Below are positions 47,016 to 58,100 of a stretch of DNA of 64,000 nucleotides, one piece after another; the stretch's first letter is position 1, and each line of letters opens with the position of its first letter. The notes beneath the pieces were generated by a model. It saw only the letters and a program-made list of their open reading frames with translations. It was not told the DNA's origin and ran no database searches. The translations under genes were made by a program, and so were the position numbers. Source of the DNA: Mangifera indica (Eukaryota > Streptophyta > Magnoliopsida > Sapindales > Anacardiaceae); the NCBI RefSeq assembly GCF_011075055.1, contig NC_058145.1, forward strand, positions 2,182,887 through 2,246,886, written 5' to 3'.

Positions 47016-47527
47016 CAGAGGTGACATAATAAGATGCAACATAATCTAAAAGACATTTAATGGTTGAAAGTGCGAAATGGGGTACAAAGTGGGTTTGAGA
47101 AGTGTAGGTTGATAAGGCATTGGATTGTGGAATGTGGTTCCAAGGTATATATTTGTATGTAGAGCATCATTTTGTAGAATGTCCTTGTTGGCCAAACGGT
47201 TGACATTTTCCAAGGTAAGGTCGAGAGTTTGGGTGTTATAGGTTGGATTGTGGTGAATAATGTAAAAAGTGAGGGGTGGTAGTGTTTTCATAGAAGAATT
47301 GTTGATTTTAGTTGTATGGACAAGGCTAATTTTGATGTTGGTGGTTATTTTTAAAGGACTAAGAGGTTGAATTTTTTAGCAGGATTGGTAAAGGCAAACA
47401 TGTTTATGAGGCTTTGTTTCTTTTGTGCTTTAGACTTGATGTGTGCGTCATGATTTATGAGTTTTTCATGTAACTCATCAAACATAATTAAAGTTTCTTG
47501 TACACACAAGGTTAAGCATAGACCTTT

Positions 47528-49670
47528 TGTAACATCCCTCCCTAGAAGTACTACCCATCGAAGGAGAAATGTTACGAATTAATATTTAGAACATCTATTT
47601 TTTTTCTTTTTAAAAATACTTTAAAATAAACGCATCATTAAAAGTATTTAGGAAGTATTCCAAGAAAATTGAAAATATGAAAGTGAACAAAAGATGTATA
47701 TACTCATATGAAAACTCATTTGAAAACATCTGAAAATAGAGAGTAATCATATGTAACTGTACCATAATCTCAAAAAGTCAAAATTTGACAAGAACATGCC
47801 ACTGTATGCATGTAATATAAACCAGAGGTAACCTGCTCCAACTAAATCTACCTACGTTAACCTGACCCTGCCTCACAACTACCTCGATCACCTGTACCTG
47901 CAATCAGGAAAGAAAATATGTGTGTAATCTGTTAGGTTGCAAAAATAGGTTGTTTTTACGCTTTCCAAACGTCACAAATGACTAGTTGTTGAGGAGGAAT
48001 GATCAATAGTGTTTAGAATGCATAAATTACAGGTTACAAATGATGTGCGGTATAAGACACACGCTTGTTCACATAATGTTTAGTTTTGAAATGAGTTATC
48101 CTGGTGTTCTAGCAATCATCAAACATTGTAGACTGGTGAACGGTTGACTAGGGTACTAAGTCTATTTGTTTATGTGTTAAAAACACCTAAACATTGGGTA
48201 AAATGACTAAAATACCCTTGAAAATTGTTTAAGTGTTACATGGTTCAGTACAGAGAAAGACTACCACCCATTCATGCTTAAGGAAGAATGTTTTTCTAGC
48301 TTACAGAAAGGCATGATAACAAGGAATGAGAGACCTAGTTGTTATTCCAAATAGTATCAGCGAATGTTCATTCCTAAGGAAGGGGAATGTCCGTTCATAA
48401 TGTTTCATAAAGGAACATTTGTGAAGGCTAGCCTTTCCCCACGAACGAAGAGAGTAACGGTTGTGGGTCTAGCACATACCTTTTTATAATAAGAAAAGTA
48501 AGAAATAATAAGAAAGGTTAGTTCTGAGAGATATTACAAATAATTTTGGTATGTAGTAATGCCTTACGTGCCAAGATATAAGTAATGATTAGACACAAGA
48601 GATGATTAGGGTGAAAGGCAGGAAAAGCTTGAAAGGATATAAAACTCTAGATGTAAGAATGCTAGACATCTTAGGATCGTTAAAGAGGGTACTATAAGTA
48701 CATATTATCTACATTGCTCACAGTAGGTCATGTTCATAGTAGGACACAATACTCATAGTAGGGTATTTACTTATAGTAGAGCTTGGTTAAGATTTTGTTA
48801 AGGTGTAAGCAAGTTGATTGCATAACGAGTACTTACATTTCCAAGATGTTGAATCGCTTTTTTCAATCTAATTTGATCGCCTTAACATATAACTATGAGA
48901 CATAACTTTTAGATGATGACACTTTCACTAAAAGATGATATGGTCACACCAATTGGGAATTTGGGAACTGATTTTTTAGTGATCGAGCGAGACATAGCCA
49001 AACCTAGAGATGTCATGGTCACACTAGTTAGGGATTCGGGAAGTGATTTCTTAGTGATCGAGTGGTCAATGTTTGACCTAAAAGTTATGATATATAGGCT
49101 AAATGTTTTTGAGATTAGTATGGGTACAAATATGAGATATATGACTCATCATCATTCAATTGAGAGTTAGTGTCAAACTTCGACTGATTGAGATAGTACA
49201 AGTTGAGAAAAGGGCAATTTGAGGATTATGTAAAAGTTAATGGTAGAGTGTCTTCTTACTTAGTGTTTTATCACTCATTCTCCTACTTTTATGTGTATAG
49301 GTACAAGTGATTGTGATAACTATAGAGTGAGCAGCCGTCAATGAGCTTAGAGTCGACGCAAGGGCTTATAAGATATTTCAGTTCATGTTTTATGTTATTT
49401 TGATATTTTGTTTTGGATTTTAAAAATTATGGACTACACACATTATGAGTTGATATTTTATGTTATATGTTGATTAAGCAAACATCCTTTGTTACGTGTT
49501 CTCATTAGATTTTAGATCAAAGAGCATTTAAGTAATTTTTAGTTTACATATATTTTATATTTTAATGTATGGGATGTTATGTATTGTTGTTTTACAGTAA
49601 ATGCATGCTTAGTTAGCCTATTTGGTAACATTTTCCTTCGAAGAGTAGTACTTCTGAAGGAGGTGTTACA
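47528..49670. mobile_element. Element with ~48-bp terminal inverted repeats (TGTAACA...TGTTACA)
   Basis: The left end (TGTAACATCCCTCCCTAGAA, then GTACTACCCATCGAAGGAG) is mirrored at the right (reverse complement TGTAACACCTCCTTCAGAAG, then TACTACTCTTCGAAGGA). About 40 of 48 positions agree. The flanking 9-mers tagaccttt and tattacttt match at 6 of 9. No transposase is found; a frame at 48913-49170 contains an internal direct repeat of about 85 bp (FLVIE twice). It could be a non-autonomous TIR element or an LTR-type solo element with unusually long inverted ends (TG...CA also fits). Confidence 0.55.
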
Positions 49671-50234
49671 TATTACTTTTATGGTTACCCCTATTATGGT
49701 GGTACATTAGATAGTATCAAACCATAAAAATCTTTGTACGAGATAGTTTGGTGACCTTAAGTCTAAGTACCACATGTACTTATCAGTTAGACGATTTATT
49801 TCATAGACACATGAGTAACTATCTATCTAAAAATCCTTTTGTCAAGTCTGTTTAATGAATATGTCTACAACGTGCAACCACATGTTGCACCAAACTGTTG
49901 TCTAAGTGTTTCAACATGTGAGAATTATCACCACATTTCGGTGGGATCACTCAATATTATGATAATCTCATCACTATTACTCGTGCCCTTGATCATAGTA
50001 ATATTGAGATTATAAATGTTTTTAGAATGACCATCTAATGTATGCATAAGATTTTCGTGATCAGTCGTTCGATCATCTCGTCATGTTTCTACCATTTTAA
50101 TAACATAATATTTGTTCGAACATATTATGTTAAACTTTTGTTTGCTGCATAATAGAATGCCGTTTATTAATAAATAAATAAATTACATCATTACAAACGT
50201 AAAAATCAATTGACTCTAGAATACTACCCTAACA
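49671..50234 (-). mobile_element. Inverted, truncated relative of the solo LTR at 45341-47015
   Basis: On the minus strand it starts TGTTAGGGTAGTATTCTAGA and then follows the first ~570 bases of the other copy (shared TTCTAGAAATAT-, CACCGAAATGTGGT- and ATTCTCACATGTTGAA-like blocks). It stops abruptly at the boundary of the TIR element. Its remaining ~1.1 kb is absent. Confidence 0.65.
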
Positions 50235-51803
50235 GACATATAATTTATGTACCCATTTTGTGTACTCAAAGTTTATATACATAATTTATTAGTGGTTACT
50301 AATACTAATCTCTTATTTGCAGCAACTCAAATTGTGCATACATAGTGACTCCAAGAAAAAATGATATGTTATATTAAAGACAATGGAACCTGACATTAGG
50401 ATAGGTTTTCACTGTTCCTTCATGTAGGAATTCGCTTAGTGGTTACAAAACTAATACCTTCGATAAAGAATGAATCCAATGATGAGATCATGTGGAAGTT
50501 AACAACGAATAGTGTATTTAGTGTCATTTTTACACATGACCTGTTAGTGTGTGAAATTCCATATTTTTCGGTATTTAATTTCCTTGATTTGTGATATTTA
50601 ATTTGTTAATTATTTGATTAATTGCTTGTTTTAAGAAATTGGGCATTAATTGCATTATTCCGAGAAAAAATGTAAAATAAAAGGAATTTAGAGTTGTCAC
50701 GTATCAAGATAGAATGACGACAAAATACATAAGAGATGACTGATTGTGGAAATGAGAGAATTGCGCTAAACTTAGACTTGAAGTAGCTAAACAATATGAA
50801 ACTATAAATATCCCAATTGAATATGATTTTAAAGTGGCAAACCAACTTGTGTATTCTATCGCAATTAAAAATGATTTTAAAGTGGCAAACCAACCTGTGT
50901 ATTTTACACATTACATCAAAGGTTCTCTTACTCATCACCGATATTTGTGAATTGGTAAATGAGGTTTGCACATGTAGCTTGTGAAGCTAATGAAAATTTT
51001 AAAGCTAACGAAATTTTTAATTGGATATTCAAATTTGCTTTCTATTGTTTTATTAAGTATTTTCCTATATGGCAAATCAATTATTTTTTTTGGGTAAATA
51101 AAATATAAAGAATCAATAAAAAATAATAATAAAATCTTGTTTAATGATTTTGGAGATGGGGAGAGTGAATCGTGTACTTTTCATATATGAAGGAAACACT
51201 TATCATTTAAGTTACTTGATCAACGTAGTATGTATGATAAATTAAATTAACATATGCTACTGCACAGTTAAAAAAATGTTAACAAAAGAGGGAAAAAAAA
51301 ATTAACTGGAGGGTAAATTGTCGCTAACATCAATTAATAATTTATTTTTTAATTAATTAATTAGCCAAATTAATAAAGAAATAAATTAAATACACTTGAC
51401 ACCTCAGTTTGCATTCGTCGTTGTGATGACAAAGGTTGGTGCGTTGTCGTTCCTTCATTGGCTCCTTACGGAAATCATTGTACGATGATGTTGACAAATT
51501 TTATTCATTTTTATTACTTCGGCAAATTTCAATGCTTTTTTTGCTGTCTCTTTCTTTTATATTCTTTTATATTTTTCTTAATTTTACCAAAACAAGCTAT
51601 GCAGTGAAGTAATAAAAAATCAACTTACATTTATTTATCTATTTTTATCAAAAATTTATCTGTCATTCGCTTTAGTTCTGCTTTTCTGTTTATTTGGGGC
51701 AAGATCTTCAGCTCTTGGAAAGTTGAAAGAGACAAATGATATGAAGTCAACGGGAACTGCTGAATATGGAAATAAAAACATCAAGCTAGGCTTGTGGTCT
51801 GAG
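50235..51803. other. AT-rich region upstream of the MADS gene
   Basis: No gene. TGTGAAATTCCATATTTTTC at about 50550 resembles an LTR start but no partner is seen. A 35-base block TGATTTTAAAGTGGCAAACC (about 50823-50857 and 50871-50905) is repeated in tandem. From about 51400 composition is less AT-rich and is likely promoter. Confidence 0.4.
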
Positions 51804-51810
51804 TATAAAG
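51804..51810 (+). promoter_or_regulatory. Probable TATA box of the MADS gene
   Basis: GTATAAAG lies about 360 bases before the ATG at 52169. A leader starting near 51830 with an intron ending at AACTACCAG (52165), just before the start codon, is the likely arrangement; SOC1-type genes commonly have such a 5' UTR intron. Confidence 0.4.
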
Positions 51811-52168
51811 AGGGTGATGCATCTAACTATCGCAAGGTTCTCTGCGTTTTTGCCCTAGGGTTTTGGAATTTTCGCTTTTTCGTAGCATTTTAATGTTTTT
51901 CTTTATCTTCTGGTCAGGTTGTGTGGCATTTTCCTTCTGTTTCCTATAAAATCTGAAACCCTTATCCATAAAATTGTCTTGTAAATCTAAAGGAGATAGT
52001 TTGTTTCTGGGTTTCTGCGTTTTGAATTTTCTTGTGAATACCGCGCTTAAAACAATCTCTGGGTTTTTCAGAATAATTGGTGAGATGATTTTTGCATTTC
52101 ATTCTTTACATGATTAGGGTTTCCTTGAATCTGTGACTAACTCTGATTTCATGTTTAACTACCAGGCC

Positions 52169-55100
52169 ATGGTGAGAGGGAAAATTCAGATGAAAAGAAT
52201 TGAGAATGCGACGAGCCGGCAAGTGACTTTTTCTAAGCGTCGAAATGGGCTGTTGAAGAAGGCTTATGAGCTATCGGTTCTTTGTGAATCTGAAGTTGCA
52301 GCGATTATCTTTTCACAGAAAGGAAGAGTCTATGAGTTCTCGAGCTCTGGGTAAGTTCTTCAAAATCCTCCAATTCTTGATCTTGTTTTTAGCATCATAG
52401 TGTGAGCCGAAAGCAAGTGAAAACCTGTTAGCACCAACTAAATATTAAATACGAGCGGTTTTACTGGTTGTGTGATGGAGGAAAAAGAGTACAATAATCA
52501 TTTTAGGCTTTGAGCATTTATCATATTTCATGTCCCTCCTTTTCGGCTGATTCGTACTACTCCGGAAAGAATCTTATTTCATTTGTACTTTTTAGATTTG
52601 GAAATTAATTGTGTAGATTTTCATATCTCGATGGTGTATTTTCCTTTGCTGGGCTCTTAGTATATTTCTTCTGCAATAAATCAAGGCGGAATTTGTCAAT
52701 TGGGTTTTTATAGTATCTTTCTGTATCATCTATATAATGACATTGTTATTGCCTTGATTCTTTTAGTGAGTACTTTGTATCTGTGTCATGTTGTATATCT
52801 AGGGTTGCTAAAAGCTTCTTGCAAAATTGACCATTTCACTAATAGTACTTTGGTTCAGGCATAGGATTTTTATTGAACGATTTTAAAAATCTACCTTTAT
52901 CTTTGATATACTTTGTAATTTACATTAATTATTAATTAATTCTTCCCCCTTTCATTTCATTATTTTTAGTGGGAACTTGCAACGTGGCCTAAAATAGTGT
53001 AATATTAAATGGACTAATGACCTGTGTCTTTATGGTGCTGTTTTAATGTTAATAAAATGATTTTGGTGCATTTCTGTCACAATATATATCATCTAAAGGC
53101 AATTGATGTCAATTTGTAAACTTCTACTGTTCTTTATGAATTAAGAGTTCTTTTACAAATATTGTTTGCTATTTATCCATGTACAGTGATTTGTTTTATT
53201 TTCATTTATCAAATCCTCTAACTAATTGATGAGAAGGAAATACAAGATTCTCATTGTGTAAGATGCATATGCATTGAAAAATACACTCTCTTTATAATTG
53301 GACTGGAAGTTTTGAATCATTAGTATTTAAATGCATATGTGAAATGGCAATAATTTTTTTAATGCTAGAGCAATTATCTTGATGTGTTTGAAGTTCTTGA
53401 TTTTTTTTAGAATATCTAAGAGAGACATGCTCATTCATCTCAAGTTTTATCTTGTTGATCATAACACAATGCAATGAGGTAGACACTCTTATCAATTATC
53501 ACTTGCCTTTTGATATTACAATAAAACTACGTGTATAAATAAATCTTAATAAAGAATATATATAAATTGAGGTGGCAATATGTGATTGACTAATGTGAGT
53601 CAAAATAATCCAATTACATGTTTTGAGGTTGTATAGATTTTTTAGTAAAAATTATTTGTACATATTTTTTATTTTATTCTATCCATTTTGCATAAAAATA
53701 TACCAAAATTTCTTGAATTTCTTATAAATGCAATCTTTGGTTTATAACGGAATCATCCCAAATCTGGCCTTTTACTAAACAAACATAAGGAATCTTTGTA
53801 CAGGAAATTATAGTTTCTCATTTTAAAAACTTGTCACATAATGTATGATCCATTTATTTGATTAAATACTTGTCTTATGACTGTTTAGCTCTCTTCTCAA
53901 CCCAATGATTCCTGCATTTTACCCACCTAAAGTTTGATTTATATATTATATATAGTACTCTTTTCTATATATAAAAAATAATGATGATTTCAATTTATGT
54001 GTTGCAGATACCAGTCTGTGTTTTATTAATGCATGCAGGCGGAATAACAATTTCTGTATGTTAATGGTCAAATATTCTGATTCAAGAAATAGGTTTGAAA
54101 GATTAATTTGGTTTATATCTGAATTGAAGTTTTCGATCTTGTTCCAATATGGATGAGTTATTTATTGTCTAAAAATCTAGTTCAATTTCTTTTGTTAATT
54201 GTTAAGTTTCTCTGTTTTGTATTGTCAGGGTTAGTTTTATATATATGGTTAATAACATCTTAGTAAGTAGGATTGGAAGATTTGGTGTCATAATTTCATT
54301 ACGTTTCTGTCCAAATCAATATATATTTTTGTAGTACCGAAGTTGATGGAAGGTTTTAGTTTAAAAAAAATTTCATGCTGGTGATTTTGAACTTGATTAA
54401 CTTTTCACGTTGTCTTTTAATGAAGCTCTAAAGGCACAGTCTTGTCTTTGAAGTCAGCTTCATATGGCCTTTGAGATTATCTTTTTCACTTTTGGTTTAC
54501 TAAAATCTTCTAGTTTTCTTTAGAATTCATGGTTATTTCATGATATTTCTAGAAAACGTTTTGTTTTTTAAAAAGTTATTTTTATAAAAAGGAAAAAATA
54601 TACATAATACAAAAGGTATATTCCAGGTCCTCCTAGAACAATAGACCTACGGCATCCAAAATATATTTCTTCCTTCATGGTATCTTTCTGTATCATTTAT
54701 ATAATGGCAGCGATATTGTCTTGATACTCTTAGTGAGTACTTTCTTTCTGTGTCATGTTGTATATCTAGGGTTGCTAAAAGCTTCTTGAAAAAATGGTCA
54801 TTTCACCAATGGTACTTAGGTTCAGGCATAGGATTTCTATAATACTATTTTAAAATCTACCTCGAACTTTGATATATTTTGTAATTTACATTAATTATTA
54901 ATTAATGCCTTCCCCTTTCATTTTCATTATTTCTAGTGGGAAAATGCAACATGGCCTAAAATAATGAAATATTCAATGGGTTCATGACCTGTTTCTTTAT
55001 GGTGCTGTTTTAATGTTAATACGATGATTTTGGAGCATTTCTGTCACAATATATGTCATCTAAAGGCAATTAATGTCAAATTGTAAACTTTTACTGGTTC

Positions 55101-58100
55101 TCATAAATTTTAATGAATAAAGAGTTCTTTAGCAGAGATGGTTTGCTATTTATCCATGTACACTGATTTGTTGTTTTATTTTCATTTATTAAATCCACTG
55201 AGGAATTGATGAGAATGAAATACAAGATTCTCATTCTGTGAGGTATACATACATGGAAAAAACACTCATTTGATAGTTGGATTGGAAGTTTTGATTCATT
55301 AGCATTTAAATGCATATGTGAAATGATGAAAAAATTTTCAATACTAGATCATTATCTTGATTTGTTTGAAGTTCTTGATTATTTTTGTAAGATATCTAAT
55401 AGAGATGTATGTTTATTCATCTCAAGTTTTATCTTGTTGATCATATCAACACAATGTAATAAGGTAGATATTCTTATCAGTCACTTGACTTTTGATCTTA
55501 AGATACATTTGATTAAGGTAAATTATTAAAATTGAAAGATTATCACAAAAATAGATTATTTAAAAGATCAATGAGTAAAAATTACTATTATATTAGACAA
55601 AAATGAGTAGTTATGAATAATTATTATGTATGGATGGATGTAATAAAAAATATTAAGGTTATTTTTATCTAAAAATATTAATAAGGATAGAATTGTAATA
55701 AAACAAAAATTACCTTATAAAACTTGTAAAACTTAAGTTGGAAATGGTAATTAGATTAATTATATATTAACTATTATATTACCATTAGTAATAGGATATT
55801 ACCAATTAAATAAAGTAATATTAATAATAAAAAATAGATTACTGAAGCAATATTCATTCCTATGAACGAAAAGCCCCTTATTGTCTTCATTTTGCATAAA
55901 CATATACCATAATTTCTTGGATTTCTGATAAATGCCATCTTTGGTTTATAATGGAAGGAATCTTTGTACATGGATCGTAGTTTCTAATTTTTAAAACTTG
56001 TCACATAATTTATGCTCCATTTATTTGATTAAACACTTGTCTTATGATTGTTTAGCTCTCTTCTTAACCCAATGATTCCTGCATTTCATCCACTTAAAGT
56101 TTGATTTATGTGTTATAGACAGTACTTTTTTTCTATATAAAAATAATAATAATGATTTCAATTTATGAGTTGCAGATATCAGTGAATGTTTTATTAATAC
56201 ATTGAAAACCGAATAACAATGTCTATATGTTAATGGTAAAAGATTCTGATTCAAGAAATTAGCTTGACGGATTAATTTGGTTGATATCTAAATTGAGGTT
56301 TTCCATCTTGTGCCAATGTGGATGAGTTATTTATTGTCTATAATCTGGTTCAACTTGTTTTGTTACTTGTTAAGATTTTCCATTTTGTATCATCGGGGTT
56401 AGTTTATTTATGGTTAATAACAGCTTTGTAAATAGGATTAGAAGACTTTGGTGTCCCAACTTAATTTCGTTTCTGTCCAATTCAAATATATTTTTGTAGT
56501 ACCGAACTTGATGGAAGGTTTCTGGTTAAGAAAAATTTCATGCTGTTGATTTTTGTAGCACAGTCTTGTCTTTGAAGCCACCTTCATCTGGCCTTTGAGA
56601 GTGTCCTCTTTAACTTTTGGTTTACTAAAATCTTCTAGGTTTTCTCTTGGAATTTATGGTTGTCTCATGATATTTTACTATATCAACTTTATATGTTGAA
56701 AATTAAACTGTTTGCTGATATAGTAATTAATATAGATCTTGGTATTATTCTAGATTGCAAAATATCCTTTGCATAAACTTTGATAGCATTAAAAAATTAA
56801 AAAAATACTTTTAACAGTAAGTGAATAAGATATTTGAAAAACCGAACATGGAACCTTCTTGCCTTCTTACAAGTTACATAAAGCTAGTTCACCTGTTGGT
56901 TGTACGTCTTTAGATGATGTAGTTTTTCTGACTTAATCAAGTTTTTCACATTGTCTTCTAATGGAGCTGTAAAGTCACAGTCACGTCTTCGAAGTCAGCT
57001 TCATATGGCCTTTGAGAGTGTCTTCTTCACTGTTGGTTTACTAAAATCTTCAAGTTTTCTTTGGAATCTATGTTTATTTCATGATATTTCACTATATCAA
57101 CTTCTTATGTTGAAATTCAAACTGTTTGCTTATTTAGTAATAAATATGGATCATGGTGTTATACTGGATTGAAAATCAAACTTCTCCAAAAGTATATCTT
57201 CCTACATCTCAAAAAGTATAATATTTTTAATGTTTTAATCATAATACTATCAATAGAGCATAGGTATGAAGTACAAACATAAGGCAAGAGGGTTTAAGGG
57301 CAATGTAACTGTTCCTAAACATTAAGGGACGTCCATCGTTTACAGGGAACCTTCAGCTGGGTATTAGATGCATTTTTCTCTTATATTTGATTTTAATTTT
57401 AAATAATGCAATGATGAATTTGAAACTGAAGTCTTCTTTAAATTATACAATCTTGGATGAAGGAAAGCTATATGTTTTATAAAAGAGAAGTCTTATTTTA
57501 GTAGATTAAATTTTTTTTTTCCCTGAGGAAATAATGACCTTATGTAAAGTGGTTGTAGGGGATTTGAATGAGAGCAAACAACAAACTTAACTATTCAACT
57601 GACCCTATGGATACATGGCTGAAGAGTTTTTAAGAATATTTTTTTAAAAAGTTAGTTCAAAATTTGGAAAAAAGGAAAATCAAGCCATTTAAATTAACAG
57701 TAGATGAATATTCTATATGTTGCATTGCATATGTTTTTCATTATTCTAAAGCTAATCAGGGAGAATTGTATATTAAGATCATGTGCTTTTTAACTTGTGA
57801 TTTTTAGAGGATAGCTAGTTGATCACAAAACCTGAGTCCTATAAGAATTGAAATTCAAATCTTGTCTGTGAATTTGGTTGATGAAAGGGCAAAATTAGAG
57901 CAATGTTAACTTTGGTGTGAGATTAACTTAGGTTTAGATATGAATTGAGTCAAACTCGAGTTTAGTTAAACTTGAGTGAAACTAAAATTGAGCTCGAGTT
58001 TGATCTAAAGTTGTTCAAACTTGGCTCGTTTGAAAGAATCAAACTCTAAATTTGGTTTGATATTGTAATTGATAAAAAAAAGACTAAAATACCGTTATTA

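Larger units (their letters stand above)
40570..47527 (-). pseudogene. Minus-strand copia polyprotein relic, split by insertions
   Basis: Read on the minus strand from 47527 down: gag/linker debris (MFDELHEKLINHDAHIKS) at about 47330-47510; protease and pre-integrase (ASYYVTS, then IGDGTNLSITHT) at about 47040-47016 joined to 45335-45097; integrase (LELLYSDIWTSLVTSIDEYK, SHYIWLYNLKKK) at about 44932-44591; reverse transcriptase start (NLVGCRWVCQIKR, LVTKGFNQRP, EVNVFLH) at about 44480-44040; its C-terminal part (LLSQRKYIHDLLEKMKML; YKSVVGG; INKLSQFMHHP) at about 42180-41815; and RNase H (KKQRIVARSSTKAKYQVVAS; VDTFTKPLS) at about 41010-40570. Stops and frameshifts are frequent. The RT catalytic YVDD region is missing, replaced by unrelated sequence at 42201-44040. 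The copia class is firm; LTRs of this copy were not found with confidence. Confidence 0.82.
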
